64,000 bases of DNA from Sebastes aleutianus (GCA_916700875.1 CAKAKS010000004.1:13846534-13910533); one strand, 5' to 3'. Shown: positions 1 to 14,400, counted from the stretch's first letter. The notes: a model not told the origin generated them from the sequence alone. Translations and numbers: made by a program.

Positions 1-597
1 GACAATAAATCATCCAATGTGCAGGTTTTTTTTCCACCCTTCGGTAATAAAGTGTTTCGGTAGTCCTGCCTGTCACAACAGAAGTTAAGATGAATGTATG
101 TTCATCATGGTATGCATACAAAGATGCCTGTGTACAAGAGGGAGACAGTGAGAGACAGCACAATTGTGTTTAGCATCATCTGTGAGGAGTAACCAGATGT
201 TCTTGATTGTGTTTTCTACCTGCAACCAAAATAATCTCGCAGGACCAAAAGCTCCCATGTTTCTTAATTTCCTATCAAACAAAGGAGCCTTTTCTACTCG
301 GAAAACCTCATTTATTTGTGTTGGACTGAAGAAAGGAGGGAGAGTATTTGATCTGTTAAAGCCTCCTGCAATTAACCTGGTACAACACATTGGCAAAGTC
401 TAAGTCGCTGACATCTCTCCAATGGCACTATTTTGTTCCAGGATTCAATGAAAAAGCTTACTTTACAGATATTTTACTAGCATACAATGACCACGCATGT
501 GAAGGTAACCATTGGTTTGACAGTATTAGGTCACGCTGCTCACATCTCAGTAAAACAGTCCAATAAGGGAACGTATTTCTTTGCAGTTTGAGAGGTT

Positions 598-1082
598 TTA
601 AAGGAACAGTATGTAACATTTATGGGGATCTATTGGCAGAAATTGAATATAACATGAACAAGTATGTTTTCTTTAGTGTGTCGCCTGAAACTAAGAATTG
701 TTGTGTTCTCGTTTGCTTAGAATGAGCCGTTTTTATCATAGGGAGTGAATCCTCTTCACGGAGTCCGCCGTGTTGCGCCGCCATGTTTACAGTAGCCCAG
801 AATGGCTTTGGTCGGAGTCAATAACGTTACTCACTCCCGTCGCCACCACCGCTCTCTCTCTCTTGCTTCACCACTCACTTCCCTCATACACACACACACT
901 TACTGGCTCTGCTCCAAATGACCTACGCTACTCTTACAACAACTGGCTCTAAAGAAGGCCATTCGCGTTTTTGCGTCGGCCACCGTAGCGATCCTACACG
1001 CTGGGCACACAGGAGAGGCTTCAGTTGGTTGCAATCTCAACCTCACCGCTAGATACCGCCAGATCCTACACACTGTTCCTTC
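598..1082. mobile_element. short inverted-repeat element, family A copy 1
   Basis: Begins TTAAAGGAACAGTATGTAAC and ends CTACACACTGTTCCTT, so the ends are inverted repeats of each other. The body contains GCCATGTTTACAGTAGCCCA, shared with copies at 25669 and 36603. No coding capacity; probably a non-autonomous DNA transposon. Confidence 0.7.
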
Positions 1083-1165
1083 ATGACAACCTTTTTTATC
1101 ACGCTTCACAAAAGCACAGGCAAGAAAATATATACACAAAACACATTTAACAAATCTTTATTACA

Positions 1166-1465
1166 CGGCTTTGTTGAATACTCGATTCTGATTGGTCAAT
1201 TAGGCGTTCTATGATCTGTTATTTCTTTATAGCAGACCACTACTATGTATAAGAAACTGCTGCTATGGACGCAGTTCTGATATCAGATACTGGCGGACCA
1301 TTTATGTGTCAAATTATTGATTTCTGAAGTAAGTAGCCTTGTAATAAGTGAGATAATGTACAGCTAGCAGGAAATAAACCCCTTCAGGGCGATGCATCTG
1401 GTCGGGTTGTCGCATCATCCTGTCAGGGTTTATTTCACAACAATGACCAAGTTGTACATTATCCC
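1166..1465. mobile_element. family K repeat with internal hairpin
   Basis: Shares TCTGATTGGTCAAT, TCTGTTATTTCTTTATAGCA and GACCATTTATGTGTCAAATT with 12706-12867. The right part (1352-1463) is an imperfect palindrome around ATAATGTACA...GGAAATAAACCCC and its complement. Confidence 0.55.
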
Positions 1466-4432
1466 GTTATCAGTCATCCATTGTTTGCCCCTGATTGAAT
1501 ATCTTGTATTCCAGTACTGACTGAATGGCCTTGAGCACCAATTTGACTGAATGTTATAAGATTTTCAATTTCAGTCAAGTGGTTGGGTGGGTTGGTCACA
1601 CGAGAGCCAGTTGGTAATGAACGGTTATTATAAATCAAATGTCTACGATTTGTCAGAGGTTTGTTTTAAAAGCGCGGAGGCCTAAAATAACTCAATAATT
1701 ATATGAGTCACCTTGCCACTCAGGAAAAACTCATTTTTTTTCTCCACCAAAGTACCCACTCCATCTTTGCAAAAACACATTCACAGTGTGGCTATGTACA
1801 TGTAATATTTTTGGATCATGAGGGGAAAAAAAAGCCCCACTCCCTGTCAGATTTTATGTTTTGTTCATCTGCCAAAGTAAAGGCTTGACAAGAAGGAACA
1901 CAGTCATTACCACTGGCAGCCATAACTTTTCACCTCGGCGCTGACGGCTTCCCTGACTGCATCGCTGCTATCTGATTCCCATCCAACCATATAGTGGGAC
2001 AGGCGGCACAGACATAGCACATAAACAAACAAGGTGAGCGCGTGAAAAAATACAATTAAACCCAAATATACAGCACATGCACACACACTGCAAACACATG
2101 CAGAAGCACATTCAAACTCTTTCCCTCTCCTCAGGTGTATATGGTCTCTTTGACACAGTCTGCCAGTCTGCTGCCATGCAGCGCCACATTTAGCTCCGCG
2201 AGAAGCGCCAGACTGCAGCTGAGCAGAGCACAGTGAGGAGGTTATTAATGGCCTTCCTTATTTTAAACGACAGTCTGAAAACACTGGTGGCACCATGCAG
2301 ACCCTGCGAGCTGCAAGCTTGTCTTTCATCCCATCTGTCTTCGCGGCGCTCAGTCTCCTTGGTCCTAATGGGCCTGTGGCTGTCGCTCTGTCAGTTTGCT
2401 CCTAATGCACCCTCGTCTGTCTGGTGGGTCGCACATGAAGGCACACAACCATCTATCACCATCAACTGATGTGTTGCACCCTCTTCCTTAATTATTTGAA
2501 GACATGCAGCATTTTTTTAACTAACAGTGTCCGACACTGCACATGCAAAACTCTATTTCATGAAATTTTGTTGTTCTTATAGACTCTAAAAGTTCGGGAA
2601 AGGTGAGAAATTCTGCAGATGTCATGCTCGTGAAGGTGCCAGAGAATCAAACCGTCACGCTGTTTTCTCCAGCCTTCAACTTATCTCTCTGCCCTTTCCC
2701 TCTGTCCCCCCACTTTCTCCCTTCTCTCACTCTCCTCCTCATCCTCTTGCCTTTCATTCTTCAGAGCCACCCATCACCACACCCCGCTGTGAGTTTTGAC
2801 ACCTGTCTGATGTATGCCTCTCTTTTTCTCTCGCAGGAGTCTGGGCGCACATGGACGGCCTATCAATCACTCACACAGCCCCCTTTTTCCTGCAGAGCTC
2901 AGCCAATCACAAGTGATTGGGTTTAAGCTAAACGTGATGTGTCAGGGCGTAAATGAGGGCGTGCATGAATGTGTTGGCATGCACATGATGTTGTGTGCGT
3001 GTCTTGGGGCAACTGTACGGCCTGATTGAAGTAACCAAAGTTGTAAACCTACTGCATACACACACAGTTATCTCCAGACCAATAAGTTGTTTTCCATATG
3101 TTGAGAGGGTCAGTGTGCATGTGGCATGTTCTCTCCCACATGTGCAATTAAATCTGCTAATGCAGATAGATGTGTGATTACTATTCCCACACATGCACAC
3201 CCATAAAACTCTTAATATTGTGCCACATTGGTGTCAACGGGCCAGTAAAGTTGTATATTCAACCCATCATGTAAGATTTAGTAGCACTTGTCTGGGGAAT
3301 AACAAAGACTGGCAGCCTGAGTCACAACCTATTGCAGCCCTCCAGACATCATAACACTGTCGGACATGGATATGGTGGAACCCATTACGGATTGGTCATT
3401 TCGCTCCATTGCTGCTCAAAAGCAAATGAGGAGTGACGACTCTGCTCCCTGGTGACGGGCCCTAAGAGGAAGGCAGGGACATTTAAAAATCAAAACGCTT
3501 CCGCTCTCCAAGGTTTGAATGAATAACCAGTATGGATATTGGGAAGGGGGGGTGCCACATCCTGCGAGACTTTGACGTTCGGGTCTTCTCCCTCAAATGG
3601 AGCAATGGCTCTGGAAGTCCAGGGGATTGGGTCCATCCAACCCACAAAACCTACCACTTCAGTGACTCCCTGAGGTACTTTGATCTTTGGCTCTGCATGC
3701 TTATCCATTGGGTTAGAGCAAATGCAAAATGACTCAATGCCAATGAGGTTTTAGAGCAGATTGTCAGCTCTAATATGAGGGCATTATGAGCCATATCAGC
3801 TGAACTGATCCAGGAGCACTGACAGCCTTCTGTGGACATGGCTTCCCAGTTTCAGAGTGCCAATATTTGATCATTTTAAGATATGTATGTATAGCTTTTT
3901 TTCATTTCGAGACTATAAAGAGAGCATTTCCCGTCAAAGTCTGCAACTTCAAAATACTCATCCCGGATGTATCTTTAACTGTGTTTGAGGTGAAATGAGT
4001 CTGAGGCAGCGTGGTGTTTTGAGGTTAAGCAAACATGCGTCTGAGTTACAGTATGATCATGTTACTTACAAGAAATCTTCAAATATAGGAATGAATATGG
4101 AGCGCCTCCCTATCACCACAGCCACCACAGATCTACAGCAGGAAATCCAATACTAACATATGTTTGAAGGAGACATTTGTCAATTTTGAAGCTGAATTTT
4201 GCCTTTCTTGGGATCGCAATTTTTGGACAGTGGCTCCAAAACGGACTACTTGAAGTGTTTTTGAATATGTTTTATGATAATAAAAGTCAATAACATTACA
4301 ATCAGCTGTATGCTACGTTTAAGTGAATATAGTCCAAATGTAATTATGTCTATGCGAAAGCATCACGTTGACTTTGAGTGATTTAAATGTCACAAGTAAA
4401 GGTCTGGGAGACAGCTGTGGTGGTTGTAATAT

Positions 4433-5437
4433 TTTATTGCAAAATGGACTTTTCCTAACAACCTGAGGTAGGAAAATATATGTAATGCACAAAGAAACAG
4501 TGACAAAATGCAATGAATTGCAAATTATATTGTTTGCAGCTTGAAAGAAAGCTGAGAGCTGGTAAAAAATATGAGCAAATATATCTGTTGATTAAAAATT
4601 GCCATTCCCCTACAAAACTGTTGCATAGTATTGCCTCTGTTTATCTATGTCAAAGGAAGATGGATAGATATGACCTGAAAACATGATATTTTCATATTTT
4701 ATATTTGGCGACATCCAATAAAATGGCAGATATATGTTTTTTTTTTAGAGAATAACAATTCTGAGGGATGAATGTACTTCCCGACCTGCAGGAAGTTTTA
4801 ACTGAACCACATTATCTGGAAAAAATAACCAAACAAACAAAAACCATCACACTGGCAAATACAATAATAATACAAAAAAAAACATATAGCAGCATCCTTT
4901 ATAAATCATATTGATATAAAGCATAATCATATAAAAATAAATGCATGACAATTTGTTCCCCCATCATTAAAAAAGTATAAAATATGACAAGAAACCTCTC
5001 CAGAGCACCAGTAAAAATGTGCCAGACTTATTACAATAAAAAATGATCCTTAAGTGCCATTATAATGTTATGTCATAGGATTTCTATAATTAGTATTCAT
5101 ACACAGCTATTTGTTAAGAGGGCAAGGTAATGGCACAAAGACACAAGTGTAATGCTATTTACAAATATGTACAGCAAAATATTCAGATATTTACAGAAAT
5201 TTCCTGCTAAGGATGATAAATTGAAAGCTCAACGCGAGTGAGTAGTGACAGTTTCTCATTGTGTATGTGTCAAGTTTTTGTTGCTGGGTTTACGCTGCCA
5301 TGGAGACGACCTCTAACCCCCGGAGTGTAGCAAAGCCAGAAACATTTCAGTCATTCAGTTTGACAACAGGGCTTGATTACCGCCTATTCAACAGCCCGAG
5401 TGTGCTTTCTGTTTGGTGAAGCCGCCCTCCGGGGCAC
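4433..5437 (-). other. crispld1: probable crispld1 3' UTR with polyadenylation signal
   Basis: AT-rich sequence directly follows the stop codon. The first AATAAA I found on the minus strand is at 4438-4433, giving a 1-kb 3' UTR. No repeat family from elsewhere in the window is seen in it. Confidence 0.35.
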
Positions 5438-5489
5438 TCAAATCACAGCAAACACCCGAAACGCCTTCCCTCCAGGAGGGTTTTGAAGG
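5438..5489 (-). CDS. crispld1: crispld1 exon 15: last coding exon and stop
   Basis: Fifty-two coding bases follow the acceptor CCCCGCAG. Joined to exon 14 they give FSE-S-LQNPPGGKAFRVFAVI and TGA at 5440-5438, which matches the recalled human C-terminus apart from the final residue. The exon lies 2763 bp from exon 14. A longer open frame overlapping it on the same strand (5594-5388) is in a different frame and is not the protein. Confidence 0.93.
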
Positions 5490-8400
5490 CTGCGGGGAAG
5501 AAGAGAAAGACGAGTCAGTCTGGGCGCGGCATGTGTCAGATACAGAACAAGTCCCAGCCTTTTGCAGAGAGACGTGGATGACATACACACACAAACAGAT
5601 AGACTTCAGGTTTTTACGTCCACGTCAGTGTGTTGTCTGACACTCTGATGACAGATGGGACACAAACAGATAGAGGTTGAGGCTCCCTGAGAAAACAGAT
5701 AAACCAGCCATTTTTACACAAACACAGGGGACCTGCATGTGTTAATCCAACAAAGACAGACATGTTGTGAAGTTAAAGGAGACAGATAAATGATGGGCAG
5801 ATACTAACAGACGTCAGGCATCTCAGCAAAGTGACAAAGATAAATGTGGTGTGGAGAGGCAAGGGAAGACAGGGGGAGGACAGAGAGAGAGAGGGAAGGC
5901 CACAGAATAAATGAGACTGTGTTTGTCCTCTACGCAGGTCATGTTAACTATAGTCATTCTGCAGACCACAGAACGACCCAAAGGTGGTGCAATTTAATAT
6001 CTGTAAAAAAAACTAGAACATACTATACAGTATGTGGGTCACTTAAGCTTTAAACCGAGGCTGGTACGGACCTGTAACCTTAATGCTGTTGTAGAGTGGT
6101 ACAGCATGGATTCACATGCTCTTACTTTATTAACATCAGCAAAGTCTTATCCTACTGTAGGAAATCACAAGCTCTCTCCTTTGTTAAAGCTGCAGTTGGT
6201 ACCTTTGAGCAAATATGATAAAATGTTATTTTTATAAAACTGTCACTATATCCTGATAGTACTGCATGAGACAGATAATCTGTGAAAAAAGCAAAGGAGT
6301 CTCTAAAGCAGCTGTCAATCACTGCTCATGAAACTCTCGAACTCCGATCAAACTGTCAAACTAAGCAGCGCTGATCAAATGTTTATCAAGATTCTGTTAC
6401 TGTCTGTTACTATTTCTCTCCTCAAATGTTTTCAGAAACATATTTTAATACACTGTTCAGCTGTAAAAGTCTGCTCAGCCAGTGGGCAGTGCTTGGTTTT
6501 GGCTCGACTGTTTCCAACATAGCGAGCGGGTCACAAACGTTCTCATTTTATGACAGTGAGAATTATCATTAACATGAAACAATTCACACAGACCAAAGGA
6601 TTAATTAAAACAGTATGTTGTTCAGTATCAGTGAGGCATCGAACATTATTAATACGTCTTAAAAAGTCAGTCTACTTGATGCAGAAGAGCTGCATTGTAC
6701 ACTGCATACATTTGTATTGGGTAGGTGTTTTATTTCCTCCTAAGCTTCTTAACATTCCAGTAGCCACCGTACAAACCAATGACATCTCTTGTTTCCTGCT
6801 CTGAGTTAGCAGGTGACACCAAACAGTGTGGTCTACTGTCGCCCCTCCTTTTCTGAGTAGAAATGGGAAAATTATGGGGCAATATAAGCAAAAGTGCACC
6901 TCTATGCCGACGATGCAGTGCTCTATTTTCAAACCTGCTATCTCCTTTACTTGCAAATATTGTGAGGCTTTATAGTCTCAGTGATTTTGTCCCTGTGTGG
7001 GTTCATATGCAGAAAGTCTTTAGTTTCCAACTCTTACTGTATTAAAACAATTAATCACACACTACCGAGAGACAATTTAACAATTATCACTAATTGTAAC
7101 CTGCCTAAGACTAATCTTAGAAACTAAATTAAGAAATAAATTAAAAGATATCTTTTCAGAAATGTCTGATAATGATGAGAATAACTTACTATAACTTGAG
7201 AATAACTTTTCGACTTTTCGAGATATATTGAGTGTAGGGAGCCTTCCTTTTAGGCCTGTTTTCATTTGCTGTTTCCCCTCCCTTTAAATCGCTTGCGATT
7301 TTTGTGGTTATCCTTCGGGATTAACTTGAAGATTCCCCTGGTCCGCAATTGCGTCCCTCCCCCCCCCCGTTTCCCCTGACAATTAGTCTATCCACCAAAT
7401 TGGTTGGACTAAGCTAAAACTGTCTAAAATTTGACCTTATATGTATCCCCTTTGGTAGATGCTGGCAGGATCCCTCTTCCCCAATGCAAATGCTTTGGCT
7501 TTTCACTGCTTTGCATTCTTGTTTGTTTGTTTTTCTCTTTATCCGATCCACTATATTAAGCTTTAGACCCCTTGTCTGCTGCTGATTGCCCTTTTTGACT
7601 TAATACCAAAAAACAAACCCCCTCCCAGAACTACATTAAGATGCACTCATGTTCTCGGCACTAATTGCCAAGCAATTCATTATTTTAAACTGGGAGCATG
7701 GTAATCACCCTCCCATGCGCACTGCATGAGAGATGTAACCAACTGCCTGCATCTTGAAAAGATTAGGTTCACAAGGGAAGGCAGAGTGGATGAATTTCTC
7801 TCTACCTGAGAGCCATTGATTTCTCATTCCTCTTCTCTGAGCCCCAGCAAATTAACCCCTTCACTTTCCAACCAAGTTGTAAGACTGAATACTTACATAG
7901 GACCAGTAATCTCCCTAAATAATGGATTCTATGATAGTAAGTTTAAACACCCTCTGATTTAGTTTTTTACACTTCATTTATATGTTCTATTTATTCTCTT
8001 TTATTGAAATTAAATATATTTGTTGTCCTGTTCATAAAACTGCTGTTTCTACCAATTTAAGGTACCACTATCTTCAGTGCTGTTAAAATAGGGGTGATAG
8101 GTTTTACTGTAAATGTGAAGTTTTTATTGCACAATTATCCCTGAAAGTTAAACATTTTAAAATGTTTGTATGTGCCCTAAAAATCACACATGGCAATTTG
8201 CACACACATACTAGCCACTTAGGTCAGCTTGGCTAGATTTAGCATCCCATACCTCTCTGAGAAAATGCCATTTTGGAATGAGGCAATATAGTGTTTCCGC
8301 TTGTCCACTGGCATCACATCGATGTAACCACCCACGTCATTCCTGATTACTCCAGAGTGGACCGCTGCTCGGCATATACTGGACTTCTGCAAAAGGTGTG

Positions 8401-11400
8401 CAAGAGGAAAAGTAATGTAAGAAATTCTGATTCATTTCGGTCTCTTCATGAAAAATATTGATGACCCTGGTGGTGAATTCAGCTTCAAAAAGAGGGACTT
8501 ACATCAGAGTATATTCTGGTGCCGATTACTCTGGATATGTGAGGATTCTCTCCTAAGCAGTTTCTCGGGCAGTACAACCTAAAAATAGAACAGTTGGACA
8601 TGGGTAATGACTTGAACCTACATGAGGCTGGAGAACTAAATAAAAAAAAAAACTAAATAAATTCAGGTTCATACCTTGGACAATGCTTTGTAGGCTTTTG
8701 GTACGAACACATCTGTGCGACTGTGGTTTCACATGTGATGGCTTTGACTGTAAGAAAGAATTAAAGTGAGTGTCAACCGACCCAGCTTATAATGAGTAAT
8801 TTCATACAAAATGTTACATGTCTATAATTAGTGTCACATTATTGTCAGACTAACCTGCTACTCTGGAAACTGTGAAGGAATTAGCACTTAGATATTTTCT
8901 GTCAAGAGGAAACACACAACATTGACATGAGACGGCATTATTTTCACTTATTGTGAGTATATTTTGTCAATCTTGCTATGAAATATCATCAGTATAAATG
9001 AATATTATTGTCTCACCCAAGAGCCTGGACTCCGTTCTTGTTGGATTTGATGAAAAAGTCCTTTCTGCCTTGTCTTGTTACATCCATCCATCCTCCATCA
9101 TTATCTATGACACCGGCATGTAGACCAGCTCTGCACACACTTGATTGCTGCAAATAAAATATTTTATTTACAACATAATTTTCATTAAAGGCCTTTTGCT
9201 GACACTGCTTTCTCAAGGACACTTTGACAGGACACACAGCTTTTAATTGGCATAATATTGACTACATAATCTCAACTTGTGTACTCACCATTTCATAGTG
9301 TACAGTCCCGACTACTTTTCCTGTTCGGTCTAGGCACCCAGCTGGACACTCGTATCTGTAAATATGCGAAAAAATAAGGTGAAATGAACTGTATACTCCA
9401 CTTTGTTTTGTTGTTTTTATTATATTTTATCTGAACTGTACCTGTTACATGGTGTTCCTTTACACTGATCTCGAAGCTTAGTGTCACAGGTCACAAGCTG
9501 AGCTGAAAAACATGAACATAAAGGCCTTTCAGAGCTCGTACAGGAACCAACATGCATGAATGCAGCTCTGATGCAGACGACTAGTTTTTAAAAGCCCGGG
9601 TTGAGTGACACCCAGCGAGGACTGTTGTTGTGATGCTTCGAGAAGCAAAGAGAAGAATTCCTGCAACAAGGTTCAGGGTGGTCAGCAGTTCTGGAGGAAG
9701 CGTCTCGGCTTACAAGTACAGGCCCGTTTCACTGCAGAGAGGAAGCCATTTAAAAACCGCACCGAGCCCCTCTCACCCCTCAGCCCCTCTCAGCCAGCCA
9801 AAAGCAAACACACACTCGGGGGGGATCATGCTAAAATAGACCTCCCCTCCCTGCTCCAAAGAGTGACTTGCAATATTAAGTACACTTCAGAAACTGTCAG
9901 GGTCGATCAGGGAAATGACAGATAAAGGCTGCAGAACATCAAGACAATTTAAGATAAATTGAAAAATATTTCCAGTCAAGGTATATTTTTTGTGCCTCTT
10001 ATCTATTATTGCTTGTTCAACACTAAGATATTGGGTTTTGACCCAATTTTCTTTTCTCTTTTATATATAATCCTATATTTCTTGCTACTCTGTGCACCTC
10101 CAAACCCTAAACCAGATCCTACACCCCCCCATTTTCAGATGAAACTAGATCCAGAAAAAACTGTTAAATGGCAGCTTACACATCTGCTGTGTGTTGACCA
10201 CTTCATTCTTCTGCAGGTCCTCTGTGGGGGGCTTGGTGGGGGCTGGGGCGGGGAGACTGGGAGGATCAGGCTTGGAGGCCCTAGACCAGGGCTTCTGTGG
10301 AGTGCGGGGGGCCTCCGGCTCGATGAAGTTGTTTTCTTCCGTTTCCTCTTGTGGAGGGTAGGAGCTGTCATCTTCAAGTAAAGTCACAAAAACAGGGAAT
10401 AGTAAGCATATTTTTCCTCAGGCTTTCTTACTCTGTCTTTCTCTATTTCTCACACACATACCTTTGTAGCAGAGGTTGTCCTTGCAGCTTCCTCCATAGC
10501 TGGGAGGACAGGCAGAGCATGGGTTCCCATGTTTATAAGGCGAATGGCCCCACCAGTTTCCCCTGTTCAGATCATATAACAAGCATGGCTTATTGAACAG
10601 AACACATACTACATAAGCAAAATGAATAACCCATATTTCTTTCCAAACCCTTTGCGTGTGTGACAATTTTGAACATTACAACAAATATGCTTACTTTGGT
10701 GAATAGTTGCAGACAAGATAGACGGCTTTAGCCCAAATCTGTCCCCACACATTCATGTTGTAACACATGTTGACAGCACAGCCAATCCGACTGCTGGTGG
10801 CCCATACCAGCTGCAAAAGAATGACACGGCAGACCATGAAAAACTGATTATTGAGTCTTAAAGAGGACCTATTATGCTTATTTTCAGGTGCATACTTGTA
10901 TTTTGGGCTTCTATTAGAACATGTTTACATGCTTTAATATAAAAAAAAAAAAAAAAACGCTTTATTTTTCTTATACCGGCTTTGCTGCGGCACCTCTTTT
11001 CACCCTCTGTCTGAAACGCTCTGTTTGAGCTCCGCCCAGCTCTGCTCTGATTGGCCAGCTGGCCCACTCTGTTGTGATTGGTCAATCAAAACAAACTCTT
11101 CGGACTCCGCTGCAGCTCCGCTCTAACTACCTTTGTTTGAGGGCATGCCAAACTAGCTTATGCAAATATGTTACTTGGTGACATCACCATGTTACGGAAG
11201 AAAAGGCGGGACTTCAAATAAGGCGTTTCAGGCAGTTCAGGAGCAGTTTTTCTGTGGGGGAGAGTAACTCCCTTTGGTGTGGACTTTGTAACTTTGCAGA
11301 CATTTTACATGCACAAAAAACTACATAACACACTAAAGGATAAAAAGCACAATAGGTCCCCTTTAAATCACTAAAGAATAAAGTCTAAAGAGGATAAAGT

Positions 11401-14400
11401 GTAAAGATCCAGACCTAGCTACCTGTGTGTAATGAGTACAAACTGGGCCAGAGCATCTGAAGGGGCAATAGGGGTTACACTCCTGAGGGTACGGGAAGGA
11501 GTAGTCTTTCACTTCATCATACCAGGCCTGCACATGGAACGTGGGTGGACGATACCTGGAGAGATGAGTAAGCGTACCTTTGATGACAATGTTCCAAAAA
11601 AACATTTCTATTGTCTTGTGTCTCTTTTGGCGTGGGAGTCAGTATTATGCATCAAAGCTGTTTGCTGCTTACTGCAAATCCTCTTTCAAGAACCTATATA
11701 TATGACACCCATGCAGTTTGTGCAAAACAATCTAACTCTTGGAAAAGATACGCTTGAATATTAATCAACCATTTACATTTATAAAACTACTAAGTTTATA
11801 AAAATGTTCTTCAAAATGTGTTCTGAGATACAGGTAGTTGTTAAAGATAAAGCAAGCACATCATAACTTCTGGCAAGATGACTCAAGGCCCTTTAAAAGG
11901 ATAAAGTCATTTACACTACACTCAGCATATGTAGTTACCATCTGTAGTTAGCACCCATTGGTAACCACAGCAATGTAAACACATCTGTTGCCATCGAGCT
12001 TCTAGCTGGCAATGAAACATTTGTGCTCTCTGAATAAATTGCAGTGACCAAGGACTGACACTGATTTGGCACCAGGTGTTGCTAGTTAATCTAATTATAA
12101 TCAAGCGGACATCTTGACTGTGAAGTGGTATGATTAGATGTGGAACAAGAGTCTCTTATGTGAAGCGGTGCTGTTTTCAGATGCTCTATGGGGGGCTGAG
12201 TGAACAAAGTGAACAAACAAATGAACACATAAATGTAGCAAATTCATATTAATATGTCCTCTGTGTGAACATGACACAACACCTATTGAAATGCTACTAC
12301 AACATGTAATGAGTGGATGTAATGTGTTCTACGCATGGATGTACAAAGAGAAGTGGATACAGCGCTGGAGGCGAGCTCCCGTTGAGAGTTGCTCAGTGGC
12401 GCATGAAGCCAGAATGGCTTTACTGCCGAGTAATAAATTATTTTTATGACATGAGGACCCGGAAGTTGTAATTCCACCGTTTGGCCACTAGGGAAATTTG
12501 CTTCAAAACCTTAATAGCCTAGCCTGCATTATATATTGTTCGTTTAATCAGTGCACAAATATAATGTTAAAAAGGCAAGGTTTATGGGGAGTTTAACGAG
12601 TGGATTTAATGCATTTTGTGGTTAAATTTGTCACATAAAGTATAACACTGCACTTGGCAAAAAAAGCTAGCCAGAAGTCGTGCTAAACTCACATGTTATA
12701 CATATTCTTTTTGTTGAATACGCAAATCTGATCGGTCAATCACTGCATTCTACGGTCTGTTATTTCTTTATAGCAGACCGTTGCTATGTATAACAGACTG
12801 TTGCTATGGATGCCATTCTGATTGGTTGGACTTTGGAGGACCATTTTTGTGTCAAATTATTGATTTCTTAAAGCTGAAGTAGGCGAGATTGGAGAAAATA
12901 TGATTAAAAAAAGTTATTTTTATAAAATGGTCACTATATCGTGACAGTAATACATGAAATAGGTAACCTGAACAAAATCATGTGCCTCTGTGTCCTCCGG
13001 TGCTTCTAACAGCATCTGCAAGATTTCACAGACCGGAGGAAAACAACCAGTAAGAGCTGATCTGAGGTCTGCTATCCATCTGCTGTCTATGAGAGCCAGT
13101 TGTCAATCACTCGCGAACTCTGACCAAACGGTCAAACTAGGCCGCGCTGATCAAATATGAATCAATATTATGTTACGTTGATGCCTATTTCTCGCCTCAA
13201 ATGTTTTCAGAATCATCTTGTAGTGCACAGTTTAGCTGTAAGATGAGAAAGTTTGTGACGCCACTGCCATTGTGAAATCTGGTGAAGAACGCGCCAAGTT
13301 CCGGTAACATGACCGGAGCACAGCCAATAGGAACGCTCTCTCAATGAAATGACCTGTGATTGGTCAAAGTCTCCCGTCACGGGCTAGATCTTTTAAAGCC
13401 TGAAAACAGAGCCATGAGCAGAAGTCTAGTTATCTCTCGAAATTATACATAAATTCTATTCCTATCCATGTACAATAAAAGGCAACACAGAATTAGACGC
13501 AAGCTTCCCGTCAGTCACAAACACATACATGCTGACTTTAAAGACCTTAAATGTTTTCAGCAAGGCAATTTTTAGGCCCTATATGCAGAAACGTTGTATA
13601 TTGAATTATTATTGTACCTTCCCCAGTGTGCTCCCAGGTTCTGTCCGATCTGTGGAAGTAAACCGGCAGGTCCGTGCTCCCAAAGACAGGTCTCTGCCCA
13701 CTCCTCTGCCGTACGCTCCAACTCTGTGTCCCACACCTGCACAGGAGACGAGATGGAAAAACAATATGAAGTTGTTTTCAGGATTATATTTGATAAGAAG
13801 TTGAAACAAACCAACCCAGTGCAACACAGAGCTGCTTATATTGTATATATAATACTAACGGGCCATAAGAAACGGCTAGTGTGAAACTGGAGATATTCAC
13901 TGCCTTATAGGGTTTGTTCAGCTGTCAAAGATGTAGGGTGGTATTCAAACACATACTGGACAAGGATTACTTTTCATGATAAGTAATAGGGACTACTAGG
14001 AGCTGCTATGGCTAAGTAACTGTACTAAACTAAGTGCAGTACCATACTGCTGCTGTAAAAAGAGCTTTTTGACTCTCTTATTGCTGCTCAGCTGACTTTC
14101 CCCAGATGGGTTTTCCCGTAGGATCGGGTGTTATTCGAAAAATGCAAAAAGCTGTTTTTCCTTAAGTAATACCTTCCATATGTCTCTGGTGAGATGTCTG
14201 GGTGCAAGCTTTTGTTTCACTTTACCTCTCTCTGAATTGCCCTCTCAGTTAAGATTGCCTCTGGTTGGATACTAAGGGATCATATTCCCATTCTGGGGTT
14301 TTCTGGGAATGCAAAGAGTGTCCTTCCTCTCTGCTGACCTACATTCTACTGTTAAAAAAAACAAAAAACGTTAGAATAACACCAGCTGTAATTCCTCTGA

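Larger units (their letters stand above)
1..4432. other. intergenic region beyond crispld1
   Basis: Apart from the two dispersed elements at 598-1082 and 1166-1465, I see no coding exon or RNA gene. The short open frames lack homology, codon pattern or splice context. Confidence 0.6.
11556..13617 (-). other. crispld1: crispld1 intron between exons 3 and 4
   Basis: A 2062-bp intron. It contains two adjacent dispersed elements (12706-12867 and 12868-about 13410). The rest shows no recognisable feature. Confidence 0.6.

Noticed and set aside
5388..5594. 68-codon minus-strand frame over the crispld1 last exon
   Set aside because: Wrong frame; the shifted frame gives the conserved C-terminus.
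8219..8252. In-frame extension of crispld1 exon 14 to TAA
   Set aside because: The donor GTATGG at 8252 and the conserved exon at 5489 explain the family C-terminus better; possible only as intron retention.
9959..10381. 140-codon plus-strand open frame
   Set aside because: Antisense to the GC-rich crispld1 linker exon; no domain or splice support.
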